A stretch of 64,000 bases of DNA from an uncultured Bacteroidales bacterium (GCA_900318565.1 ONLD01000016.1:1-64000), one strand, 5' to 3'. Counted from the stretch's first letter, positions 29,826-36,926 are shown. Numbers and translations: made by a program. The notes: a model not told the origin generated them from the sequence alone.

Positions 29826-30845
29826 TCAATTTTTGCCGGCAATATGTTTCTCCCAGGCCCAGGCGGAGGCGAGGGTGTCCTCGACGCTGCGGGTCGCTTT
29901 CCAGCCGAGTTTCTTCTCGGCAAGCGTAGGGTCGGCCCAGATTGCAGTCACGTCTCCGGCCCGGCGCGGGGCTATCTTGTAGTTGAGTTTCAGGCCGTTG
30001 ACCTTCTCGAATGCCTTTACCAGCTCGAGCACGGATACGGGTCTGCCGGTGCCGATGTTGAAGATTTCGTACGGCTCGTCCATCTTGTCCTCGAGCATCC
30101 TCGTGACGGCGCAGACGTGGGCCTTGGCGAGGTCGACGATGTCGATGTAGTCGCGCAGGCAGGTGCCGTCTTCGGTCGGATAGTCATTGCCGAAGATGCT
30201 GAGGCACTCGCGCTTGCCTGCTGCGGTCTGGGTGATGTAGGGCACGAGGTTGTTGGGCACGCCGCGGGGCAGCTCGCCGATGAGCGCCGAGGGGTGGGCG
30301 CCGATGGGGTTGAAATAGCGCAGGGCTATGCCGTGGATGCCGTAAGCACGCACGCAGTCGCGCAGGAAGTCCTCGCACATCTGCTTGGTGTTGCCGTACG
30401 GGGAGGTGGCTTCCTGGCGGGGCGACTCTTCCGTGACCGGGGTCTTCTCGGGCTCGCCGTACACGGTGGCCGACGAGGAGAAGAGCACGTGGGTGCCGTG
30501 GGCGCGGGAAGCCTCAAGCACGTTGAGGAAGGAGCCCAGGTTGTTCTTGTAGTACTTCAGCGGCTCCGCGACGGACTCGCCGACGGCCTTGTATGCCGCG
30601 AAATGAATCACGGCGTCGATGCGGTATTTATTGAAAAGCGCGTCCACTGCCGCCGCATCGCAGAAATCCATCTTCACGAAGGGAAGCTGCTTCCCGAGTA
30701 TGGCGCAGACGCCTTTGTAGTTGGTTTCGTCGCAATTGGACATATTGTCGGCTATGACCACGTCGTAACCGGCCTGCGAGAGCCCCACGGTCACGTGGCT
30801 TCCGATAAATCCGGCTCCGCCGGACACAAGTACTGTTTTACTCAT
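29826..30845 (-). CDS. galE: UDP-glucose 4-epimerase
   Basis: A 339-residue SDR-family enzyme that interconverts UDP-glucose and UDP-galactose with bound NAD. VSGGAGFIGSH is the Rossmann motif; FSSSATVYGEP holds the catalytic Ser/Thr and SPYGNTK the Tyr-x-x-x-Lys pair; ALRYFNPIGAHPS is a GalE signature. It feeds galactose into central metabolism or surface polysaccharides. The -7 box TAATTTTG ends 6 nt before the ATG, and the gene is divergent from trmB. Confidence 0.97.
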   Translation of the reverse strand: MSKTVLVSGGAGFIGSHVTVGLSQAGYDVVIADNMSNCDETNYKGVCAILGKQLPFVKMDFCDAAAVDALFNKYRIDAVIHFAAYKAVGESVAEPLKYYKNNLGSFLNVLEASRAHGTHVLFSSSATVYGEPEKTPVTEESPRQEATSPYGNTKQMCEDFLRDCVRAYGIHGIALRYFNPIGAHPSALIGELPRGVPNNLVPYITQTAAGKRECLSIFGNDYPTEDGTCLRDYIDIVDLAKAHVCAVTRMLEDKMDEPYEIFNIGTGRPVSVLELVKAFEKVNGLKLNYKIAPRRAGDVTAIWADPTLAEKKLGWKATRSVEDTLASAWAWEKHIAGKN

Positions 30846-30851
30846 AACCTA

Positions 30852-30896
30852 CAAAATTAATTCTTTTTGACTGAATATCCAAAATGACTACCTTTG
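30852..30896. promoter_or_regulatory. interleaved divergent promoters of galE and trmB
   Basis: Minus strand (galE): -33 TTGG (30879-30882), 19 bp, -7 TAATTTTG (30852-30859). Plus strand (trmB): -33 TTTG (30866-30869), 19 bp, -7 TACCTTTG (30889-30896). The two elements overlap, so polymerase can occupy only one at a time. Both -7 boxes end 6-7 nt before the start codons. Confidence 0.75.
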
Positions 30897-30903
30897 CAAC
30901 GCA

Positions 30904-31743
30904 ATGGGACACGATAAATTAAGAAAATTCGCGGAAAACGAGAAGTTTGACTGCCTGCTGCAGCCTTCGGCCGAGGAGTTGCTGCGCGACGGCTACTCCG
31001 CCCTGCGGGACCACCCCGTCAAGGGCCGCTGGGGAGAGCGCTTCGAGAGGCCGGAAGCCCCTCTGGTGCTGGAACTTGGCTGCGGCAAAGGGGAGTACAC
31101 CATAGACCTCGCGCTGCGGGAGCCGTCGAAGAACTACATTGGAGTGGACATCAAGGGCGCGCGCCTCTGGAAGGGGGCAAAATACGCCACGGAGCACTCC
31201 CTCCGCAACGTGGGCTTCCTGCGCACCCGCATTGAATTCATCTCGGCCTTCTTTGCGCCCGGAGAGGTGTCGGAGCTATGGCTCACCTTCTCCGACCCGC
31301 AGGTGAAAAGCGAAAATTCGCGCCTGACTTCGCCCGTTTTTCTCGAGCGCTACAGCCGTTTCCTTGCGCCCGGAGCCAAGATTCACCTGAAGACGGATTC
31401 GCAGTTCCTGTATCAGTACACCCTCGCCGTGTGCCGCGCCGGCGGGCTCCCTGTGCTCGCCTGCTCGGAAGACCTCTATGCCGAGGCCGGAAGTTTCGAG
31501 CCCTGCCTGACCCAGGTGCAGACCTTCTACGAGAAGATGTTCCGCGAGCAGGGTTATCCCATTAAGTATCTATGCTTTACTCTGGGAGGCAAGACGGCAT
31601 TCCCCGCCCCTGTCGATTTCGACTCCGACTACTGGCGCTCGGTGGAAGGCGACCGCACCCTGTTCGGGCGCGACACGGCCGAAACCCGCCGCCAGAAGAT
31701 TCACAGGGAAGAGGCTCCTTCGGGCCCTACTCAAAAGAATTGA
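30904..31743 (+). CDS. trmB: tRNA (guanine-N7-)-methyltransferase
   Basis: A 279-residue SAM-dependent enzyme that makes m7G46 in the tRNA variable loop. LELGCGKGEYT is the SAM-binding motif I, IGVDIKGARLWKGA follows, and the family signature appears as LWLTFSDPQVKS, with the Asp-Pro pair conserved. The C-terminal ~60 residues are longer than in E. coli TrmB, as in other Bacteroidota. Its 3' end overlaps the convergent regulator gene by 17 bp. Confidence 0.95.
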   Translation: MGHDKLRKFAENEKFDCLLQPSAEELLRDGYSALRDHPVKGRWGERFERPEAPLVLELGCGKGEYTIDLALREPSKNYIGVDIKGARLWKGAKYATEHSLRNVGFLRTRIEFISAFFAPGEVSELWLTFSDPQVKSENSRLTSPVFLERYSRFLAPGAKIHLKTDSQFLYQYTLAVCRAGGLPVLACSEDLYAEAGSFEPCLTQVQTFYEKMFREQGYPIKYLCFTLGGKTAFPAPVDFDSDYWRSVEGDRTLFGRDTAETRRQKIHREEAPSGPTQKN

Positions 31744-32701
31744 TATCCACCAGGTCGTTGAGGATGGCATAGACCGTAAGGCCGGGCGTAGTCTTGATGC
31801 CCGTCTTGCGGGTGATGTTCTTGCGGTGCGTGATGACGGTGTTGATGGAGATGTTGAGCTTGTCGGCTATCTCTTTGTTGAGCAGCCCCTTGGCCACCAG
31901 CACCAGCACCTCCTTTTCCCTGTCGCTCAGGCTGTTGCGCTCGTCTTCCGGGTCGGCGTCGGCTTGCTTGGCGCCGGGGTGGAAGCGCTTCCCTTCGAGC
32001 ATTTCGACCAGCGGCACCAGCACGTCGTCTTCGATGTAAGTGTGGTGGCGCAGGTCTTCCTGCAAGTGGAAAATTTTCGACAGCACGTCTATGCGCTTTT
32101 CGCCGTCGCACTCCGGTGGCAGCGACTGCATAATCAGGTTGCGGAGGTCGGAGAGAGACTCCTCGATGTTGGAGTGGTTGTCACGGAAGTCGGCGATGCT
32201 GAACCCGGCCGTATTTTTCCCGTCCAGAAGGCGCTGGATATAAGGAATGACACGCTCCTCCTCGAAAGCGAAGTGCTTCACAAGCTCATTGCGGTAGTCG
32301 CCGAAAAACTTGCGGAAGAACTGCTGACGGGCAGGCGTGGTGGGGGCTATCATCTCTTCGATCGATGGCGAGAGGTCCACCAGGGCCGAGTTGAGATAGT
32401 ACTCGTGCGAACTGTGCAGATAGCGGAGCAGGTCCGCGATGTCGCAGGCGCGAAGCTCCTCTTCGGTCAGCGGTCTGTGGCGGCGGAGGTCGCCGCTGCC
32501 GCGGCCTTCGCTGCAGCAGCGTCCCGAATACACGGAGCAGAGAAGGATGAAGGTGTTGGCATCGAATGAATAGCGGGCACAAACTTCTTCTACCGTACGG
32601 TCGGAAAAACTGCCTTTGATGCCCAGGCGGGAGAGGATTCCGAGCAGGTGGTAATTGGACTCCACCAGCTCTGACATTTTCATATTTTTGTTTAGTTTCA
32701 T
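31727..32701 (-). CDS. hemerythrin-like sensor fused to a LuxR-type HTH
   Basis: A 324-residue protein with three parts: an N-terminal ScdA/RIC-like segment (about 5-45, MSELVESNYHLLGILSRLGI), a hemerythrin HHE-type helical domain (about 85-235) with metal-ligand His/Glu in HSSHEYYLN, HFAFEEERVI, DNHSNIEESL and HHTYIEDDVLV, and a C-terminal LuxR HTH (about 258-320, LSDREKEVLVLVAKGLLNKEIAD). A di-iron centre sensing O2, NO or redox stress and driving transcription is inference from the domain pairing. The start at 32701 forms an ATGA overlap with the queH stop. Confidence 0.85.
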   Translation of the reverse strand: MKLNKNMKMSELVESNYHLLGILSRLGIKGSFSDRTVEEVCARYSFDANTFILLCSVYSGRCCSEGRGSGDLRRHRPLTEEELRACDIADLLRYLHSSHEYYLNSALVDLSPSIEEMIAPTTPARQQFFRKFFGDYRNELVKHFAFEEERVIPYIQRLLDGKNTAGFSIADFRDNHSNIEESLSDLRNLIMQSLPPECDGEKRIDVLSKIFHLQEDLRHHTYIEDDVLVPLVEMLEGKRFHPGAKQADADPEDERNSLSDREKEVLVLVAKGLLNKEIADKLNISINTVITHRKNITRKTGIKTTPGLTVYAILNDLVDINSFE

Positions 32702-33369
32702 TTTCTCGAAAATTCGCAGCCGCAGAAGGTCTGGTTGTAGAAATTCTGCTCGCAGATTATTTCGGCGCGCCTCGGCTGGAGGCCTCCGCGGCGCCAGTTC
32801 TGGGGCCACCAGATGACAGGGGCCTTTTGTGGAACACTCTCCAGTCCCCCAGACTGCTCCGCAGTCGCTTCTAATCCCCCTGCACCCCCAGGGGACTGAG
32901 GGGAGGTCTGGGAGCAGGCCCAGGAGCCGGCCTCATCGACCTGCTGGAGACTCTTCCAGCGCGAAGACGCCAGCGTAGTCGTCAGGACCTCCAGCCCGTG
33001 CTCAGAAGCGTAGCGCGCCGCCCGCAGCAGGCGGAACTTGAAGCACCGCAGGCACCTCTCGCCCCTCTCCGGCGCCTGCGCAAGCGCCGCGGCCTCCTTC
33101 GACCCGCGCTCCCCCAGCACAAAACCCAGCCACGCCTCGTGGTCGTACTCATCGTCCACCACAGGCACGTCCAGCTCCGCGCAATAGCGCCTCAGTTCCG
33201 AGAAACGAAGTTCATACTCCTCCCTCGGCACTATATTGGAATTGCTGAAAAAAACCACAGGCCGCACCCCGTTCTCCAAAAGACACTCCAACACAGCCCC
33301 TGAGCAAGGGGCGCAACAAGAGTGCAGGAGCACTTTTGAACTATTTCCAGGAACGTTTAGGTGCAGCAT
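32698..33369 (-). CDS. queH: epoxyqueuosine reductase QueH, with a palindromic insert
   Basis: A 223-residue QueH (former DUF208) protein, which makes the last step of queuosine tRNA modification. The metal-binding cysteines are present: LLHSCCAPCSGA, ERCLRCFKFRL and FCGCEFS, as is TTTLASSRWK. Between the SWAC segment and the conserved WPQNWRRGGL segment there are about 23 extra residues (Ser/Gly/Pro-rich, SPQSPGGAGGLEA) encoded by a palindromic repeat. The frame stays open, so the protein may still be active. The start at 33369 (MLHLNVPGNSSKVLLHSCC) is used because the longer frame runs into tRNA-Leu. Confidence 0.93.
   Translation of the reverse strand: MLHLNVPGNSSKVLLHSCCAPCSGAVLECLLENGVRPVVFFSNSNIVPREEYELRFSELRRYCAELDVPVVDDEYDHEAWLGFVLGERGSKEAAALAQAPERGERCLRCFKFRLLRAARYASEHGLEVLTTTLASSRWKSLQQVDEAGSWACSQTSPQSPGGAGGLEATAEQSGGLESVPQKAPVIWWPQNWRRGGLQPRRAEIICEQNFYNQTFCGCEFSRK
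32845..32913. repeat. palindromic repeat inserted inside queH
   Basis: The segment runs from TCCCCCAGAC to its inverted partner GTCTGGGA and is about 69 nt (23 codons) long. It contains AGACTGCTCCGCAGTC, itself a hairpin, and a 23-nt piece (32874-32896) identical to 19301-19323. It corresponds to residues absent from the usual QueH alignment position, so it appears to be an in-frame insertion. Exact edges are uncertain. Confidence 0.7.
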
Positions 33370-33384
33370 CAATGAAAATTTTGA

Positions 33385-33434
33385 CAAAGATATTAAAAAT
33401 ATTTTTGCGATTTTCGCAATTATGCTTATTTTTG
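33385..33434. promoter_or_regulatory. divergent promoters of queH and tRNA-Leu
   Basis: Plus strand: -33 TTTG (33404-33407), 19 bp, -7 TATTTTTG (33427-33434), 10 nt before the tRNA-Leu 5' end. Minus strand: -7 TATCTTTG (33385-33392), 15 nt before the queH ATG. The plus-strand match is nearly ideal. Confidence 0.75.
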
Positions 33435-33444
33435 CAGTCCCAAT

Positions 33445-33527
33445 GCGGTAGTGGTGAAATGGTAGACACGCTACTTTGAGGGGGTAGTGGGCATTGGCCT
33501 GTGTGAGTTCGAGTCTCACCTACCGCA
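33445..33527 (+). tRNA. tRNA-Leu (anticodon GAG)
   Basis: The acceptor GCGGTAG pairs with CTACCGC, with discriminator A; CCA is not encoded. The anticodon loop TTGAGGG gives GAG, which reads CUC/CUU leucine codons. The long variable region (about 33493-33503) and T-arm TGAGTTCGAGTCTCA support a type II tRNA. Confidence 0.95.
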
Positions 33528-33564
33528 CGAAAGAGGCGAGTTCGAAAGGACCTGCCTCTTTTCG
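33528..33564 (+). terminator. terminator hairpin after tRNA-Leu
   Basis: CGAAAGAGGC and GCCTCTTTTCG form a stem around a loop of about 16 nt, followed by TTTATT. It begins directly after the tRNA discriminator base. Confidence 0.75.
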
Positions 33565-33659
33565 TTTATTCGCCCTCCACGAATGTATCCATTCTATCGT
33601 CAGCATCTCCAGGATGCCGCAGCCGATGCATAAAAAGTAACTGATGGGAAGGTCGCCTT

Positions 33660-33769
33660 CGGTGGCCGCTAACTTTCAAATAATTAATGTTTTGCGCAAA
33701 TTGCTTGCATCTTATTCCGTGCAAGCAAAAGTAGTAAATGATTGATTCATAGCAGGATGTCGGCCACCG
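33660..33769. repeat. 110-bp nested palindromic element, copy B
   Basis: Bounded by CGGTGGCCG (33660-33668) and CGGCCACCG (33761-33769), with an inner inverted repeat TTGCTTGCA (33701-33709) and TGCAAGCAA (33720-33728) on the same midpoint as the outer pair. Length and offsets match copy A (19433-19542) base for base. Its right end abuts a truncated outer-membrane protein gene. To its left, 33565-33659 holds no recognisable gene. Confidence 0.75.
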
Positions 33770-33770
33770 T

Positions 33771-33881
33771 GTAAAAGTCGAAGGACAAAAGGTGAAGTTT
33801 TCCGTCCGGTACAACTTCAACGCCGCCCAGAGCAAACACCGCGGCACAGGAGCAGGACGCGACAGCAAAAATCGAATGTAA
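33771..33881 (+). pseudogene. C-terminal remnant of an outer-membrane beta-barrel protein
   Basis: The open plus-strand frame ending at TAA (33879) reads VKFSVRYNFNAAQSKHRG, then TGAGRDSKNRM. This is the characteristic last strand and tail of Bacteroidota outer-membrane beta-barrel (TonB-receptor-like) proteins. Only about 37 codons remain and the fragment begins at the edge of the 110-bp element, so the rest of the gene has been lost. Confidence 0.72.
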
Positions 33882-33907
33882 CAAACTTCGTTCTGTATCA
33901 TTCATTT

Positions 33908-33938
33908 TTGGAGGCGACGGCAAGTTTGCTTACCTTTG
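33908..33938 (+). promoter_or_regulatory. promoter of the DUF1349 lipoprotein gene
   Basis: -33 TTGG (33908-33911), 19 bp, -7 TACCTTTG (33931-33938). The ATG used for the gene is at 34011, so the leader would be about 65 nt. Confidence 0.65.
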
Positions 33939-34010
33939 TGCTCCCCGCCATCGCTTTCCTACGGGAAGAGGCTGATTACGATGCGGTCGGGTACTACGGA
34001 AACGCAAAAT

Positions 34011-34742
34011 ATGAAAAAGTTACTATTCTCATTATTCAGCGCCGGTCTCTTGCTGACGGCGTGCGGACAGCAGAACAAGCAGGCGACGACTATGGATTTC
34101 GTTGACGACGTAAAGGCGGCGCTCTCTGACAGCGGCCACATCGATTTGAGCAGTCTCCAGTGGACGCGGGAGCCTGCGAAGTGTGAAATCACGAATGATA
34201 CCATACGCATCACCACTGCTCCGAAGACCGACCTCTGGCAGCGCACCTACTATCACTTCCGGAACGACAATGCCCCCGTGCTGCAGATGAAGACCCGTGA
34301 GAAGTACTTCAGTTTCGTGGTGAAGACCGACTTCACGGGCAGTCACCACCGCTTCGACCAGTGCGGCATCGTGATGTATCTTGACAGCGAGAACTGGCTG
34401 AAAGGGTCGGTGGAATACGAGAACGAGGAGTTCCAGCATCTGGGCAGCGTCGCCACCAACAACGGCTACTCCGACTGGGCCACGACGGCCATCCCCGCCG
34501 ACGTGAAGACTATGTGGTACCGTTTCTCGCGCCGCGAGGATGACTACTGCATCGAATGCTCCACGGATGGCGTGAAGTTCAGCCAGATGCGCGTCTGCCA
34601 TATGTATGAGGGGGCCGGGGAAATCAGTTTCGGCATCTATGCCTGTTCGCCCGAGGAATCATCCTTCACGGCAGTCTTCTCGGATATGAAGATTACCGAG
34701 TGCGCGTGGAAGGCTCACGACGGCCAGCAGCCGGACAAATAG
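34011..34742 (+). CDS. DUF1349-family lipoprotein
   Basis: A 243-residue lipoprotein (lipobox LLLTAC at about 12-17). The body matches DUF1349, a concanavalin-like beta-sandwich: LQWTREPAKCEI, TDLWQRTYYHF, FDQCGIVMYLDSENWLKGSVE and WYRFSRREDDYCIECS. Proteins of this family are often linked to carbohydrate binding, but function is not established. The start at 34011 (MKKLLFSLFSAG) gives a proper signal peptide; upstream in-frame codons are non-conserved. It stands alone between gene remnants in an accessory region. Confidence 0.82.
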   Translation: MKKLLFSLFSAGLLLTACGQQNKQATTMDFVDDVKAALSDSGHIDLSSLQWTREPAKCEITNDTIRITTAPKTDLWQRTYYHFRNDNAPVLQMKTREKYFSFVVKTDFTGSHHRFDQCGIVMYLDSENWLKGSVEYENEEFQHLGSVATNNGYSDWATTAIPADVKTMWYRFSRREDDYCIECSTDGVKFSQMRVCHMYEGAGEISFGIYACSPEESSFTAVFSDMKITECAWKAHDGQQPDK

Positions 34743-34760
34743 CCAATACAGCACTCTACC

Positions 34761-34836
34761 CTGGAAAACGGCCGATGGGCCGAGATGTCTTTCCCGCAGC
34801 AGATGGCCAACATCGGCAGCGAGACATCCCGTGTGG
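34761..34836 (+). pseudogene. N-terminal-type fragment of an unrecognised conserved protein
   Basis: The frame reads LENGRWAEMSFPQQMANIGS followed by ETSR, which resembles the start of a small conserved helical protein family whose name I am not sure of. After 25 codons the sequence switches abruptly to a different gene fragment in another frame. No start codon is placed properly, so this is a remnant. Confidence 0.45.
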
Positions 34837-34965
34837 ACGGGCATCGGCGCCGTAGGGACCGTCCTCATAGGCATTCTGGTCTTCAAGGAACCCGCCAGCT
34901 TCTGGCGGCTGCTCTTCATCACGACGCTGATCGCCTCGGTCGTCGGCTTGAAAATTATCTCCTGA
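34831..34965 (+). pseudogene. C-terminal remnant of a small multidrug resistance (SMR) transporter
   Basis: The frame from 34831 to TGA (34963) reads VWTGIGAVGTVLIGILVFKE and ends ASVVGLKIIS. This is the third and fourth transmembrane segments of SugE/EmrE-type SMR proteins. The first half, including the essential Glu of helix 1, is missing; a piece of another gene is joined there instead. Confidence 0.75.
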
Positions 34966-35022
34966 CCGCGGCGGGAATCCCTCAATAAATGCGTATCTTT
35001 GCATTCCAAACCGCATTTTGAG

Positions 35023-35088
35023 ATGAAACACGAGTGCAAGATAACCGTACTGGAGACCAAGTGCTTCGCGGATTACCAGGATAAATAA
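35023..35088 (+). pseudogene. truncated start of a TIGR04076-family gene
   Basis: The 21-codon frame MKHECKITVLETKCFADYQD-K ends in TAA. It looks like the N-terminus of a TIGR04076-type protein, normally about 100 residues. A -7 box TATCTTTG (34994-35001) lies upstream, so the signals remain while the body is gone. Nothing matching the rest of the family follows before the next gene. Confidence 0.6.
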
Positions 35089-35127
35089 GTAATCAAAATA
35101 GCTCCCTTTGTAATTTCATTGCTTTCT

Positions 35128-36252
35128 ATGTTCAACAGACACGATATCGCACGCGATGCCTGCCAGCTCTTCGGAGCACAGGCGCATCAGGGCTACGACT
35201 GGTGGTGGCATTCCTTCACCGGATACGACGCGCAGACCGGAAAGGCAAAGCCCTTTTTCATTGAGTTCTTCCTCTGTAATCCCGCAAGCGGCGGGGATGC
35301 TCCCGTGTTCGGTCAACTACCCGAAAACCGTGCTGCGGGAATCCGGCCGTCCTATCTGATGGTGAAGGCCGGAGCCTGGGGAGAGGATGCAGCACAACTG
35401 CATCGCTTCTGGGGCTGGAAGAAGATCTCCGTGGGTTGGGGTGTTCCTTTCAGCATCGAGGCAGACGACTGTTTCCTCACCGAAGATCGTACCCGAGGAT
35501 GTGTCCAAGTGGAAGGATCCTCCGACCATCCGGAATGGATGTGCGAGGATGGCCGTATGTCCTGGGATCTGAAGATCCGCAAGGTTACGGCTTTCAACGT
35601 TGGTTTCGGAGCCGACGAGTTGTTCCGCCACGCCGAGGCGTTCGAAATGTTCTGGCACGCCGAAGGGATGAAGACGGAGTACTCTGGTGAGGTCTACTGG
35701 AACGGACGCCTTTATCTCGTCCGTCCCGAGGACTGCTTCGGCTATGCCGACAAGAACTGGGGGCGCGACTTCACTTCGCCCTGGGTATGGCTGTCATCCT
35801 GCAATCTCACTAGCGAGCTCACCGGCCGGAAACTGACGGACAGTGTTTTCGATATCGGAGGAGGACGGCCGAAAGTAGGACCACTGGCTCTTCCAAGAAA
35901 ACTCCTCTCCGCGTTCTGGTACGAAGGGAAGCCATATGAGTTCAATTTCTCGAAGGTATGGACCCGCGTCCATACGGAATTCGACTGCCAGGAGACCGAT
36001 ACCCGGATTATCTGGCACGTGGAGCAAAGGAGTTCTTCTGGCGGGATGATTACCGATGTCACTTGCGAGAAGAAGGATATGCTCCTCGTGAATTACGAAG
36101 CCCCGGATGGTACCAAACGGCACAATCGTCTCTGGAACGGCGGCAATGGTGTCGGAACCATACAGCTGTTCGATTCGGACGGAAAACTGGTCGACCGGAT
36201 TCACGCCGAGAATATCGGCTGTGAATACGGTGAATACGATCCCCAGAATTGA
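35128..36252 (+). CDS. tocopherol-cyclase-like protein
   Basis: A 374-residue soluble protein without a signal peptide. YADKNWGRDFTSPWVWLSSC matches the core motif of the tocopherol cyclase-like family (a lipocalin-type double barrel), and GYDWWWHSFTGYD and EYSGEVYWNGRLYLV fit the same fold. In plants the family cyclises tocopherol precursors; anaerobic bacteria do not make tocopherol, so the substrate here is unknown. The start ATG at 35128 is chosen over a TTG 9 bp upstream. Its stop overlaps the TTG start of the next gene, so both are probably translated together. Confidence 0.7.
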   Translation: MFNRHDIARDACQLFGAQAHQGYDWWWHSFTGYDAQTGKAKPFFIEFFLCNPASGGDAPVFGQLPENRAAGIRPSYLMVKAGAWGEDAAQLHRFWGWKKISVGWGVPFSIEADDCFLTEDRTRGCVQVEGSSDHPEWMCEDGRMSWDLKIRKVTAFNVGFGADELFRHAEAFEMFWHAEGMKTEYSGEVYWNGRLYLVRPEDCFGYADKNWGRDFTSPWVWLSSCNLTSELTGRKLTDSVFDIGGGRPKVGPLALPRKLLSAFWYEGKPYEFNFSKVWTRVHTEFDCQETDTRIIWHVEQRSSSGGMITDVTCEKKDMLLVNYEAPDGTKRHNRLWNGGNGVGTIQLFDSDGKLVDRIHAENIGCEYGEYDPQN

Positions 36253-36644
36253 GATTCCAGCATACACATAGGCCCGGATTTTGGCTCGGCTTCATCGATT
36301 TCTTCACTGCCGGGCTTTTCTTCCTGCTGTATATGCCTTTGGGAGGCCTGCAGGATGAGCTGGATTATATCCTGGATCGCAGGACCCAGAGATACTGGGT
36401 TGCCTATCTGCTGGGCATACCCACATTGTTCATATATCCCTTGGTCTGGATGTCCCGGATTGCAGAGGAACTGAAATCCAAGGCCATCGAGATCGGCATT
36501 GATGGTCCGTACACATCCTGGTGGCATATGTTTGGTTGGAATATTTTCGGATTACTTTTGATGGGCCCGGCCGTTGCGACGCAACGGTTCTTTGACACCC
36601 TCAATAAGATTGAGTCCAGAATGAATGAAACCCTTCAGGGATGA
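36249..36644 (+). CDS. DUF4234-like small membrane protein
   Basis: A 131-residue protein with about three transmembrane segments (WLGFIDFFTAGLFFLLYMPL, LLGIPTLFIYPLVW, MFGWNIFGLLLMG). The layout and the YPLVWMSRIAEELK segment resemble DUF4234 proteins. The frame begins with TTG at 36249, overlapping the stop of the preceding gene (TTGA); the first ATG comes 28 codons later, inside the conserved first helix, so the TTG is the likely start. Function unknown; possibly a membrane partner of the tocopherol-cyclase-like protein. Confidence 0.68.
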   Translation: MRFQHTHRPGFWLGFIDFFTAGLFFLLYMPLGGLQDELDYILDRRTQRYWVAYLLGIPTLFIYPLVWMSRIAEELKSKAIEIGIDGPYTSWWHMFGWNIFGLLLMGPAVATQRFFDTLNKIESRMNETLQG

Positions 36645-36688
36645 TAGTGAAGGGGCGGGGGACAAAATATGAAAGGTGCGGCCTTGCT

Positions 36689-36860
36689 CTAGGCACGAGT
36701 GATACCGTTGCCCTGAGGGTCGGATGCCTGGATGACGAGCTTCAGGTTGGTCACATCGGCGGGGCCTCGACACCGGCATCCCGCGTATTGCCCGTATCTT
36801 CTCAGAAGACGGATTCCCGCCAGTATTCACAAACCCCGCCAATACATCACCTCCTATCTC
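36689..36860 (-). pseudogene. C-terminal remnant of an unrecognised gene
   Basis: On the minus strand one frame reads EYWRESVF, a stop, then EDTGNTRDAGVEAPP; a neighbouring frame continues DVTNLKLVIQASDPQGNGIT and ends RA-stop at 36689. Together they look like one protein tail broken by one stop and one frameshift. A -7 box (36879-36886, TATCTTTG) lies just upstream. The family is not recognised. The rest of 36645-37089 holds only a terminator-like hairpin. Confidence 0.4.
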
Positions 36861-36926
36861 CTGTAGTTGAATTCTCTGCAAAGATAGGGGCTTTCGGGGA
36901 TATTTTGCATAAAAATTCCGTTAAAT

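Noticed and set aside
33370..33519. N-terminal extension of queH
   Set aside because: It reads through the tRNA-Leu gene on the opposite strand; a promoter lies between it and the conserved start.
33566..33901. 111-codon minus-strand frame
   Set aside because: It crosses the 110-bp element and is antisense to the recognisable outer-membrane protein tail; no family match is seen.
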